Shown here piece after piece: positions 9,014 through 16,837 of a stretch of DNA of 64,000 nt (position 1 is the stretch's first letter; the number at the start of each line of letters is the position of its first letter). Source of the stretch: Bradyrhizobium sp. CCGB01 (GTDB taxonomy: Bacteria; Pseudomonadota; Alphaproteobacteria; Rhizobiales; Xanthobacteraceae); assembly GCF_024199795.1 (NCBI RefSeq), contig NZ_JANADK010000001.1, positions 5,146,001 through 5,210,000 of the forward strand, read 5' to 3'. A program made the position numbers and the translations under genes. A model generated the notes under the pieces. The model saw only the letters and a program-made list of their open reading frames with translations. It searched no databases and was not told the origin of the DNA.

Positions 9014-9712
9014 TTACTTCTTGCTGGCGGCGTAACGTGCCTTGGTCTCGGCATTCATGGGATAGAGGCCCGGCAGCACGGCGCCGTTGTTCACCTCGTT
9101 GACGATCCAGGCTTCCATCCGCTCCTGCTCGACGCCCTCATTGAGCACGTGATCGAGCATCGCCTGCGGGATCAGCACGCAGCCGTCCTGGTCGGCCACG
9201 ACGATGTCGTTCGGGAACACCGCAACGCCGCCGCAGCCGATCGGCTCGCCCCAGCCGACGAAGGTGAGGCCCGCAACCGACGGCGGCGCGGCATAGCCGT
9301 CGCACCAGACCGGCAGATTGGTGCCGAGCACGCCCTCGACGTCACGCACGACGCCATCGGTGACGAGCGCGGTGACGCCGCGCTTCATCATGCGCGCGCA
9401 GAGGATGTCGCCGAAAATGCCCGCATCGGTGATGCCCATGGCGTCGACCACTGCAATGCAGCCGTCCGGCATCGCCTCGATCGCGGTGCGGGTCGAGATC
9501 GGCGACGACCAGGATTCCGGTGTCGCGAGATCCTCGCGCGCCGGCACGAAGCGCAGCGTGAAGGCCGGCCCCACCAGGCGCGGCAGGCCCGGGCGCAGCG
9601 GACGCGCGCCGCGCATCCACACATTGCGCAGGCCCTTTTTCAGCAGGACCGTGGTGATGGTGGCAGTGGTGATGCCGGCGAGGGTCTTGCGGGCTTCGGG
9701 GGACAGCGACAT
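9014..9712 (-). CDS. RraA-family protein (HMG/CHA aldolase-like)
   Basis: The start is set at 9712 (MSLSPEARKTLAGITTATIT); the longer ORF to 9799 adds an atypical N-terminus. The 232 residues show the family pattern: an N-terminal substrate loop, GDILCARMMKRGVTALVTDG and VVRDVEGV, then GCGGVAVFPNDIVVADQDG. Members are annotated as ribonuclease activity regulators, but most in alphaproteobacteria are 4-hydroxy-4-methyl-2-oxoglutarate aldolase-like enzymes that cleave pyruvate-derived aldols in aromatic catabolism. Together with the cupin it may belong to a small catabolic unit; this is inference. Confidence 0.85.
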   Translation of the reverse strand: MSLSPEARKTLAGITTATITTVLLKKGLRNVWMRGARPLRPGLPRLVGPAFTLRFVPAREDLATPESWSSPISTRTAIEAMPDGCIAVVDAMGITDAGIFGDILCARMMKRGVTALVTDGVVRDVEGVLGTNLPVWCDGYAAPPSVAGLTFVGWGEPIGCGGVAVFPNDIVVADQDGCVLIPQAMLDHVLNEGVEQERMEAWIVNEVNNGAVLPGLYPMNAETKARYAASKK

Positions 9713-9962
9713 GGAAACAGACGAGCTCCGGATGGGCGGGAAAGAACGCGCGCATCTTGCGAGCCGGGCGCTTTGCGTCAAGGGCCAAAAGGCCAACAAT
9801 AACGCAGGGCCGCAGGGCTGTTATGCGACGCGATAACAACGCTTTATCGCGGACCCCTGCATTAATTTATTGGACTTGCCGGCGCATTTACGCGAAGCAG
9901 GGTTGAGGCGGAACTCAAGGTCGAGCGCCGCGCATTTCCTCCAGGCCCGATTTCGACAGCTC

Positions 9963-10694
9963 ATGGCCGCGACGCTCCCCCCGCCCCGCCTTCTGCCCAG
10001 TGGCGACAGCGCCGTCACGGTCGAGTTCAGCCGCACCATCGACGATGCCGCCAACGAGCGCGTGCTCGCGCTCGACAAGGCGCTCGCAGCAAGCCCCATC
10101 GACGGCATCACCGAGTCCGTTCCGACCTATCGCTCGCTGCTGGTGCATTATGACCCCGGCAAGATCGGCTTCGACGCGCTCGGCGAAAGGCTGCTCGCGC
10201 TCGCCAGCCAGCCGCTACCGCCGGCCACCAGGGCGCGGCGCTGGCGCATTCCCGTCGCCTATGGCGGCGAGCACGGCATCGATCTGGAGGAGGTCGCCAA
10301 GGCGCTGAACACCACGCCCGACGACATCGTCGCCCGTCACGCCGGTGGCGACTATCGTGTCGCCATGATCGGTTTCACGCCGGGTTGGTCCTATCTCAGC
10401 GGCCTCGACAAATCCCTGCACATGTCGCGGCGCCAGAGCCCGCGGCTGTTCACGCCCGCCGGCACGATCTCGATCGGCGGCATCCAGGCCGGAATCCAAT
10501 GCCTGGCTGCCCCGAGCGGCTGGCACCTGCTCGGCCGCACGCCTGTCAGAACCTATCAGCTCCACCGGAATCCGACCTTTCTCACCGAACCCGGTGATCG
10601 CGTGACGTTTTTCGCCATCGATCACAAGACATTCGAGGAACTGGACCGCGCCGCCGAAGCCGGCGAGATCATTGCCGAGCAGGTGATCGCATGA
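9963..10694 (+). CDS. pxpB: 5-oxoprolinase subunit PxpB
   Basis: ATG 9963 is preferred over the ORF start at 9870 because MAATLPPPRLLPSGDSAVTVEF matches the usual N-terminus. The 243-residue protein is a KipI/PxpB homologue, with FTPGWSYLSGLDKSLHMSRR and PAGTISIGGIQAGIQCLAAPSGWHLLGRTP as recognisable blocks. With PxpC and PxpA it forms the ATP-dependent 5-oxoprolinase that opens 5-oxoproline to glutamate, a damage-repair and nutrient-recovery step in the cytoplasm. It overlaps the next gene by four bases. Confidence 0.92.
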   Translation: MAATLPPPRLLPSGDSAVTVEFSRTIDDAANERVLALDKALAASPIDGITESVPTYRSLLVHYDPGKIGFDALGERLLALASQPLPPATRARRWRIPVAYGGEHGIDLEEVAKALNTTPDDIVARHAGGDYRVAMIGFTPGWSYLSGLDKSLHMSRRQSPRLFTPAGTISIGGIQAGIQCLAAPSGWHLLGRTPVRTYQLHRNPTFLTEPGDRVTFFAIDHKTFEELDRAAEAGEIIAEQVIA

Positions 10695-11728
10695 GCCGGC
10701 TCGTCGTCGCCAGCATCGGTCCCGCAAGCTCCGTCCAGGACGGCGGACGCCACGGCGCGCAACGCTATGGCCTGACGGTCAGCGGTGCGATGGACCGTCT
10801 GTCGCTCGCGGCGGCGAATACGCTGGTCGGCAACGAGCCCTTCGCAGCCGCCGTCGAGATCGGCCCGTTCGGCGCTACGTTCACTGCCAAGGACGGCGCC
10901 GTGCGCGTCGCTATCGCCGGGGCGCCGCGCAATGCCGACGTCGCCGGAAAGCCGGTGGCGATGGACAATTCGGTGACGCTGAAAGACGGCGAGACGCTGA
11001 CGCTGGGCTTTGCCCGCGGCGGTGCCTTCACCTACCTCGCGATCGAAGGGGCCATTCGCGGCGAGCCGGTATTCGGCAGCCTCGCGGTCAATGCCCGCGC
11101 CGGTCTCGGCAGCCCCTACCCGCGCCCGCTCCAGGCGGGCGACGAGTTTACGGTCGATGCGGCAAGCGGAGCGCCTGAATTGCGCATCGAGTTGCCGAAG
11201 CCTGTGAGCGGTCCGATCCGCGTCCTGCTGGGGCCGCAGGACGACGAGTTCGACGATGCCAACAAGGCGCTGTTCCTCGACAGCGAGTGGAAGATCTCGG
11301 CGACCTCCGACCGCATGGGCTACCGGCTCGAGGGCCCCGCGATCAAGCATCTGCACGGCCACAACATCGTCTCCGACGGCACCGTCAACGGCAGCATCCA
11401 GGTCCCCGGCAACGGCTCGCCGATCGCGTTGATGATGGACCGCGGCACCTCCGGCGGCTATCCGAAGATCGCAACCGTGATCACGGCCGATGTCGGCCGC
11501 CTCGCGCAGACCTCGGCGGGAACCGCGTTCCGGTTCCTCGAGGTCACCATGGCCGAGGCGCAGGACGAGGCGCGCAAATTCGCGCAACTTATTCGCAACC
11601 TGCCCGATCGCCTGCGCTCGTCCGACACCGTCGAGCTCAACATCGAGGCGCTCAGCGATGCTAATGTTGCGGGCTATGCGGTCAGCGCCGTCGATGCCGG
11701 AACCTGGCAGGTCGTGGCGGAGCCGTAA
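10691..11728 (+). CDS. pxpC: 5-oxoprolinase subunit PxpC
   Basis: This 345-residue KipA/PxpC homologue, historically called biotin-dependent carboxylase-like, starts inside the end of pxpB (ATGA overlap). The blocks SSVQDGGRHGAQRYGLTVSG at the N-terminus, TLGFARGGAFTYLAIEGAI, and SDRMGYRLEGPAI with SPIALMMDRGTSGGYPKIA are characteristic. PxpB and PxpC together are thought to activate 5-oxoproline with ATP and pass it to PxpA. Confidence 0.92.
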   Translation: MSRLVVASIGPASSVQDGGRHGAQRYGLTVSGAMDRLSLAAANTLVGNEPFAAAVEIGPFGATFTAKDGAVRVAIAGAPRNADVAGKPVAMDNSVTLKDGETLTLGFARGGAFTYLAIEGAIRGEPVFGSLAVNARAGLGSPYPRPLQAGDEFTVDAASGAPELRIELPKPVSGPIRVLLGPQDDEFDDANKALFLDSEWKISATSDRMGYRLEGPAIKHLHGHNIVSDGTVNGSIQVPGNGSPIALMMDRGTSGGYPKIATVITADVGRLAQTSAGTAFRFLEVTMAEAQDEARKFAQLIRNLPDRLRSSDTVELNIEALSDANVAGYAVSAVDAGTWQVVAEP

Positions 11729-11761
11729 GGGACAAGACGACCAGAGGCGGAGAGCACCCCC

Positions 11762-12529
11762 ATGAAAACGATCGATCTCAATTGCGACCTCGGCGAAGGT
11801 TTTGGCGCGTGGGAGATGGGCAACGATTCCGCGATGATCGACCTTGCGAGCTCGGTCAATGTGGCCTGCGGTTTCCACGCGGGTGACCCCGACATCATGC
11901 GCCGGACGGTTGAGCTCGCGAAGGCGCGCGGCGTCTCGGTCGGCGCCCATCCCGGCTACCGCGACCTGCACGGTTTTGGCCGGCATCCGATCGCGGGCCT
12001 GAAGGCCTCCGAGATCGAGAATCTCGTCGCCTACCAGATCGGCGCATTGCAGGCGATCGCGACCGCGGCCGGGCACAAGGTGACGCATGTGAAGGCGCAT
12101 GGCGCGCTCTCCAACGTCGCCTGCGAGGACGACATGACGGCGAAGGCGATCGCCGCGGGCATCAAGGCCGTCGATCCCAGCCTGATCTTCGTCGTGCTTG
12201 CCAACTCAAAGCTGGTGAAGGCCGGCGAGGACGCCAATCTGCCGATGGTGCACGAGGTGTTCGCCGACCGTGCCTATGAGGACGACGGCAACCTGGTTTC
12301 GCGCAAGAAGCCCGGCGCAGTGCTGCACGATGCCAGGGCGATCGCCGATCGCGTGGTGCGCATGGTGCAGGACGGCGCGGTGGTCTCGGTGACGGGTAAG
12401 GTGATCAAGATGCGCACCGACACGGTCTGCATCCACGGCGACACGCCCGGCGCGGTCGACATCGCGCGCGGCCTACGTCAGGCGTTAAAGGATGCGGGGA
12501 TCGAGGTCGCGCCGTTCAAGCGCGGGTAA
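11762..12529 (+). CDS. pxpA: 5-oxoprolinase subunit PxpA (LamB/YcsF family)
   Basis: This 255-residue protein starts with the family signature [18 protein letters not shown] and continues with [14 protein letters not shown] and [10 protein letters not shown], the conserved Asp and His cluster of the LamB/YcsF barrel. It begins 33 bases after pxpC behind a GGCGGAGAG site and completes the pxpBCA operon. A dispersed hairpin repeat follows. Confidence 0.93.
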   Translation: MKTIDLNCDLGEGFGAWEMGNDSAMIDLASSVNVACGFHAGDPDIMRRTVELAKARGVSVGAHPGYRDLHGFGRHPIAGLKASEIENLVAYQIGALQAIATAAGHKVTHVKAHGALSNVACEDDMTAKAIAAGIKAVDPSLIFVVLANSKLVKAGEDANLPMVHEVFADRAYEDDGNLVSRKKPGAVLHDARAIADRVVRMVQDGAVVSVTGKVIKMRTDTVCIHGDTPGAVDIARGLRQALKDAGIEVAPFKRG

Positions 12530-12544
12530 AGCGCAACAGGTGCC

Positions 12545-12641
12545 GTAGGGTGGGCAAAGCGAAGCGTGCCCACCAAATCGATTTCGTATGTTGAGACATG
12601 GTGGGCACGGCGCGCCAAGGGCGCGCCTTTGCCCACCCTAC
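12545..12641. repeat. Long inverted-repeat element (GTGGGCA type)
   Basis: The arms begin GTAGGGTGGGCAAAGC and end TTTGCCCACCCTAC, with inner GTGCCCACC and GGTGGGCAC pairing, so the whole element can fold into a long branched hairpin. A second divergent copy in the opposite sense is at 34565-34651. Such repeats are common between Bradyrhizobium genes, and here it may end the pxp transcript. Confidence 0.65.
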
Positions 12642-12659
12642 GAGAGCGGTGAAGCTTCG

Positions 12660-12812
12660 TTAGAACGGGTGCACCGACAACGTGCCGAACACGATCGCTG
12701 CGATGACGGCAAAGGCGCTGTAGAGCGCAACATGATGCATGCTCGCCCCGGTCCGACGCGAGAGCGAGCGCGCATAGAAGTGCAGCCTGGCTTCCGCCGA
12801 TAGTTCGCGCAT
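12660..12812 (-). CDS. Small one-helix membrane protein (50 aa)
   Basis: This ORF is too short for ordinary gene callers. ATG 12812 has a GGAG site about 8 bases upstream. The product starts MRELSAEARLHFYARSLS, a basic amphipathic segment, and ends with one transmembrane helix (VALYSAFAVIAAIVFGTL) and SVHPF. The topology suggests a small inner-membrane protein with its N-terminus inside. I recall similar short ORFs in Bradyrhizobium, but no function is known. Confidence 0.65.
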   Translation of the reverse strand: MRELSAEARLHFYARSLSRRTGASMHHVALYSAFAVIAAIVFGTLSVHPF

Positions 12813-13017
12813 GGTCGATCTCCAACGCCCCATTTGCGGGAGTATGAAGGATCAACCAGGGCGGGAGGCAAGACGGCGGCGGAAATAGCGATGCGCCTTC
12901 TCTGAAGAAGCCGCATCGCAGGCGCAAATTCTTCTGAAATCCGGGTTCCGAGAATCTTATTCGTTAAGATCGGAGCGAACTGGAACCAACATCGATGACG
13001 GCGAGATGACAGCTCTT

Positions 13018-13107
13018 GTAGGCCGGATTAGCCGAAGGCGTAATCCGCCACTTCTGCATCGGCTGTGACAGAAGAGGTGGGTTACGCCTTCGGCTAACCC
13101 ACCTTAC
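13018..13107. repeat. Two-armed palindromic repeat (GCCGAAGGCGTAA type)
   Basis: GGATTAGCCGAAGGCGTAATCC on the left and GGGTTACGCCTTCGGCTAACCC on the right are each palindromic and also pair with each other, flanked by CCACTTCT and AGAAGAGGTGG. It lies just past the stop of the minus-strand flavoprotein gene. The rest of 12813-13117 shows no gene. Confidence 0.65.
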
Positions 13108-13117
13108 GAAGCCGTCC

Positions 13118-14725
13118 CTAGTACACGTCAGCCTGGAAGCGGCCGGTCTTCTTGAGCTCGGCGACAAAACTGACGGCCTCATCCGTCGAACGCGCCCCGA
13201 ACTGGGCGACGATGTCGACCAGCGCGCGCTCGACGTCCTTGGCCATGCGCTTGGCATCGCCGCAGATGTAGAGATGCGCACCGTCGGCGAGCCAGGTCCA
13301 CAATTCGCGGCCGACCTCGCGCATGCGGTCCTGCACGTAGAACTTCTTCTCGCCGTCGCGCGACCAGGCCAGCGACAGCCGCGTCAGTTGACCCGAGGTC
13401 TTCATCGCATTGAGCTCTTCCTGGTAGAAGAAATCGCAATCGCTGCGCTGATGGCCGAAGAACAGCCAGTTCTTGCCGGGGGCGCCGGTCGCCTTGCGGT
13501 CGAGCAGGAAGGCGCGGAACGGCGCGATGCCGGTACCGGGGCCGATCATGATCACGGGCGTCTTCGGATCCTGCGGCAGACCGAAGCCGTGCGCCTTCTG
13601 CACATAGACCTTGAGCTTCTCGCCTTCAGCGATGCGCTCGCCGAGGAAGGTCGAGGCCACGCCGAGGCGCTTGCGCTTGCCGATCACGTAGCGCACGGAA
13701 TCGACCGTCAGCGACAGCTTACCCGGCGTCGCATTGTGCGAGGACGAGATCGAATAAAGCCGCGGCTGAAGCGGCTCCAGCGCCTCGACGAAGGCTTCGG
13801 GATGCGGCCGCGTGCCCGAAAACTTCTGCAGCGCCGCCATCACGTCGAGCGTCGCCGCATCGCCATCGGGATCCTCGCCCTGCGCCAGCGCCCGCGCCTT
13901 CTCGCGCTGCGCGCCGCCGGTGATGAAGGAGAGCAGCTCGAACAGCGTGTCGGGCGCCGGCGACAGCGAGACGTCGTCGATCAGCACCTCGCGCAGGGTC
14001 TTGCCATTGACCTTCGTGGTGTGGGAGGCGCCGAGCAGCGCGATGATCTGGTCGACGAGGCCGACCTCGTTGCGCGCGAACACGCCAAAACTGTCGCCGA
14101 CGATATAGTCGAGCTTGCTCTCGGAGAGATCGAACTCGACGTGATAGGTCTCCTTCTCCGACTTTCCCTTGTTGAGCAGGCGCCGCGACAGGAACGTCGC
14201 CGCGACCGGATTGTCGCGCGAGCGGCCGGGCTCGGCGATCGTCACCGTCACAGCAGGGGCTGCCACCGCGTCCTGCTTGTCAGCCGGATTGGCCGCCGGT
14301 GCCTTGTCCAGTTCCTCGTACAGCGACTTCAGCATCCGCGCGGTTTCCTTGCCGCCGGGGACGCAGAGGTTGAGCCGTGCTTCGCTGCGGCCCGCGATCG
14401 CCTCCGAATAGTCGTGGCAATTGTAGCCGCACTGACCGCAATCCTGCTGCGCCATCGCCGCCATCATCTTGCGGCGCACGGGACGGCCTTCGGCAAGCTT
14501 CATCCGGTCCGCAATCGGCATGGTCTGGTCGTGCCACGGCGCCTCACCGTCGTCGCCGTCGCCGGCCTGCATGACAGCGGCGCCCTGCTCCGCCGACAGC
14601 GGCGCTGCCACATCGGGCGACAGCAATCCGGCAAAGAAGCCGTTCAGCCAGGAGCGCTGCGCGTCCGAGAACGGCGCGCTGGCGGGAATGATGTCGAGTT
14701 TCGGCGGAGGCGTGATCTGGTTCAT
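13118..14725 (-). CDS. CysJ-like NADPH flavoprotein with N-terminal Fe-S motif, partner of NirA
   Basis: This 535-residue protein overlaps nirA by four bases (ATGA), so it is translationally coupled. The C-terminal two thirds are a sulfite-reductase-type FAD/NADPH reductase: PRLYSISSSHN (FAD), MIGPGTGIAPFRAFL and LFFGHQRSDCDFFYQEEL (NADPH), YICGDAKRMAKDV and a terminal FQADVY. The flavodoxin domain of CysJ is absent. In its place residues 85-125 carry DCGQCGYNCHDYSEA with a later Cys in NLCVPGGKE, a C-x2-C-x3-C pattern that looks like a 4Fe-4S site. I infer that it feeds NADPH electrons to NirA through FAD and the cluster, replacing ferredoxin. Confidence 0.88.
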   Translation of the reverse strand: MNQITPPPKLDIIPASAPFSDAQRSWLNGFFAGLLSPDVAAPLSAEQGAAVMQAGDGDDGEAPWHDQTMPIADRMKLAEGRPVRRKMMAAMAQQDCGQCGYNCHDYSEAIAGRSEARLNLCVPGGKETARMLKSLYEELDKAPAANPADKQDAVAAPAVTVTIAEPGRSRDNPVAATFLSRRLLNKGKSEKETYHVEFDLSESKLDYIVGDSFGVFARNEVGLVDQIIALLGASHTTKVNGKTLREVLIDDVSLSPAPDTLFELLSFITGGAQREKARALAQGEDPDGDAATLDVMAALQKFSGTRPHPEAFVEALEPLQPRLYSISSSHNATPGKLSLTVDSVRYVIGKRKRLGVASTFLGERIAEGEKLKVYVQKAHGFGLPQDPKTPVIMIGPGTGIAPFRAFLLDRKATGAPGKNWLFFGHQRSDCDFFYQEELNAMKTSGQLTRLSLAWSRDGEKKFYVQDRMREVGRELWTWLADGAHLYICGDAKRMAKDVERALVDIVAQFGARSTDEAVSFVAELKKTGRFQADVY

Positions 14726-16551
14726 GCGGACACCTGTGCATCGGCAAGCTTGCGCAGCGTCTCGCCGTCATGGCGGCGCGCGAAGGACAGGAAGGTTTCG
14801 TCGGGAGACGAGCGATGGGCGATGTAGGCCTTGAGCAGTCCCTCGACCGTCTTCGGCGCGTCCTCGGCCTTGAGGTCGTGATAGACCTCCTGCCCGACAT
14901 CGGCGTCGGGACCGAACCCGCCGCCGGTGAAGAGGTGATAGCCCTCCACCGTGTCGTCTTCATTCACCGGAACACGCGCACCGATCAGGCCGATGTCGCT
15001 GATATAGTGCTGCGCGCAGGAATGGTGACAGCCGGTGACGTGGATGTTGACCGGCTTGTCCATCGCGACGCGCGGCTCGCACCAGTCGCCGATCTCGGCG
15101 GCGTTGCGCTTGGTATTGGAAGCCGCGAAACGGCAGCCGGCATTGCCGGTGCAAGCAATCAGACCCGCGCGGATATGCGAGGCCTCGACGGCGAGCCCGA
15201 TCTGCTTGATCGCAGCAGAGGCGAGCTCGACATTCTCGTCGCGCACGCCCGATATCAGCAGGTTCTGCCAGACGGTCAGGCGGATCTCGCCGTCGCCGAG
15301 GTCCTGCGCCACCTTGGCGAGCCCCCGCATCTGGTCGCAGGTGATCTTGCCGAGTGTCAGCGAGACGCCGATCCAGTTGAGGCCGTCCTGCTTCTGCTTG
15401 TGCGCGCCGATATGCGCCATGCGGTCCGCGGCCGGCCGCGGGAGAAACGCCTCCTCCGGCACGCGCGTGAACGGCGTCTTCAGCCGCTCCTCCACCAGCT
15501 TGAGGAAGCCGTCATGGCCCATGCTGTCGAGCACGTATTTGAGCCGCGCCTTGTTGCGGTTGGTGCGGTCGCCATGGTCGATGAAGACGCGCACGATCGC
15601 GTCGGCAACGGCGGTGGCCTCCTCCGGCTTGACGATGATGCCGGAGTATTTTGCGAAATCCTTGTGGCCGGTGATGCCGCCAAGGCCGAGGCGAAACCAG
15701 ACCCCCGGCTCGACGCCGAAACCGTCCTTCACCTCGAATGCGGTGAACGCGATGTCGTTGGTCTCCTCGAGCACCGCGATCCTGCCGGCACCGTCGAAGG
15801 CGACGTTGAATTTGCGCGGCAGGCCGTAGAGCGAGCGGTCGTTGAGGATGTGGTAGTGCCACTCCCGCGCATAGGGCCGGGTGTCGATCAGCTCCTGCGG
15901 ATCGATGCCCGCCGTCGGCGTTCCCGTGACGTTGCGGATGTTGTCGGCACCGGAGCCGCGCGAGCACAGGCCGAGGTCCTGAATGCCCTCGAGCAGCTTC
16001 ACGGCGTTCTTCGGCGGGATCTCGCGCAGCTGGAGATTGGCGCGCGTCGTGACGTGGCTGTAGGGCCCGCACAGCTCATCAGCGAGATCGGCAAGGCCGG
16101 ATAGCTGCCAGTGCTTCATGATGCCGTTCGGAATACGCAGACGGCTCATGTAGGAGTCCTGCGTCGGCGCGACATAGAAGATGCCGTAATAGCGCCAGCG
16201 GAAATTGTCTGCCGGGCTCGGCGGCGCGTTGTCGAGCGCCTGCTGGCGCAGACGCGGATAGGCGTCGAACGGATGCTCGTCGCGCTTGAACTTCTCCTGG
16301 TCGGCGAGCTTCTTGCCGGACGCGATGACCTTGTCCTGCGCCTTGATGTGCACGGCGTCGGGACCGGTCGGCTCGGCATTGGCCTTGCCGCTGCTGCCGC
16401 CGAGACCGCGACCGACCCGGCTGATCTGCAAACCGGTCGTGAAGCCTTCGAGATAGCGTTTCTGCTCGTCGGTAAAGTCGACTGCGAGCGTATCGATTTT
16501 CATGGTCGGTAACGAAGCTCCTGCGGCCACCTGAGTGGTATCGACGGACAT
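14722..16551 (-). CDS. nirA: NirA-family nitrite (or sulfite) reductase hemoprotein
   Basis: This 609-residue siroheme/4Fe-4S enzyme reduces nitrite to ammonium in the cytoplasm. The two ferredoxin-like repeats are present, and the cluster ligands are clear near residues 470-515: CTGNAGC (C-x5-C) and CHHSC (C-x3-C). It has an extended N-terminus (about 65 residues) before the usual core. The first ATG is at 16551 with a weak ribosome site; a second in-frame ATG at 16503 has AGGAG 14 bases upstream and would remove 16 residues. It sits between nasS and its flavoprotein partner, which supports nitrite over sulfite. A sigma-54 candidate and hairpin leader lie upstream. Confidence 0.92.
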   Translation of the reverse strand: MSVDTTQVAAGASLPTMKIDTLAVDFTDEQKRYLEGFTTGLQISRVGRGLGGSSGKANAEPTGPDAVHIKAQDKVIASGKKLADQEKFKRDEHPFDAYPRLRQQALDNAPPSPADNFRWRYYGIFYVAPTQDSYMSRLRIPNGIMKHWQLSGLADLADELCGPYSHVTTRANLQLREIPPKNAVKLLEGIQDLGLCSRGSGADNIRNVTGTPTAGIDPQELIDTRPYAREWHYHILNDRSLYGLPRKFNVAFDGAGRIAVLEETNDIAFTAFEVKDGFGVEPGVWFRLGLGGITGHKDFAKYSGIIVKPEEATAVADAIVRVFIDHGDRTNRNKARLKYVLDSMGHDGFLKLVEERLKTPFTRVPEEAFLPRPAADRMAHIGAHKQKQDGLNWIGVSLTLGKITCDQMRGLAKVAQDLGDGEIRLTVWQNLLISGVRDENVELASAAIKQIGLAVEASHIRAGLIACTGNAGCRFAASNTKRNAAEIGDWCEPRVAMDKPVNIHVTGCHHSCAQHYISDIGLIGARVPVNEDDTVEGYHLFTGGGFGPDADVGQEVYHDLKAEDAPKTVEGLLKAYIAHRSSPDETFLSFARRHDGETLRKLADAQVSA

Positions 16552-16568
16552 TGGCGCGACCCGCGAGG

Positions 16569-16597
16569 AACGGCTGGCTCCTGGAGCCCGCTTCGTT
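16569..16597 (-). promoter_or_regulatory. Leader hairpin upstream of nirA
   Basis: On the minus strand AACG-AAGCG-GGCTC-CAG-GAGCC-AGC-CGTT folds into a stem with one internal loop, ending 17 bases before the nirA start. No T-run follows. Because NasT is an RNA-binding ANTAR protein, this and a further imperfect stem upstream (GTTGC...GCAAC, about 16617-16671) are candidates for its antitermination target. The canonical paired hexaloops could not be confirmed by eye. Confidence 0.35.
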
Positions 16598-16675
16598 ACC
16601 CAACGGTCCGATCAGCTTCGTTGCTGCGGGACTCGGCTCAGCAGGCACCTGTGACAAGCTGGCCGCACTGCAACA

Positions 16676-16691
16676 TTCAAGTTGCGTGCCA
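16676..16691 (-). promoter_or_regulatory. Candidate sigma-54 promoter of nirA
   Basis: Read on the minus strand the sequence is TGGCACGCAACTTGAA. It fits the -24/-12 consensus TGGCACG-N4-TTGCW except for A in place of C in the -12 GC. Transcription would begin near 16664, leaving a leader of about 110 bases before the nirA ATG. NtrC/sigma-54 control is common for nitrate-assimilation genes. Confidence 0.5.
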
Positions 16692-16837
16692 GCTTTGACG
16701 AAATAGAAAGATGTTTGATTTCAGTAAATTAGGGACACCCCCGGAAAATCCCGGTTCCGGAACTCTCACGAAATTCGAGCAGCCAGCTCAAAATTTAGAC
16801 GATAATCTATACTGCCTAAAAACAGTGCAGATTCGAA

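Noticed and set aside
13274..14827. A 517-codon plus-strand frame over the flavoprotein gene
   Set aside because: Same reason: it mirrors a gene whose motifs are clear on the other strand.
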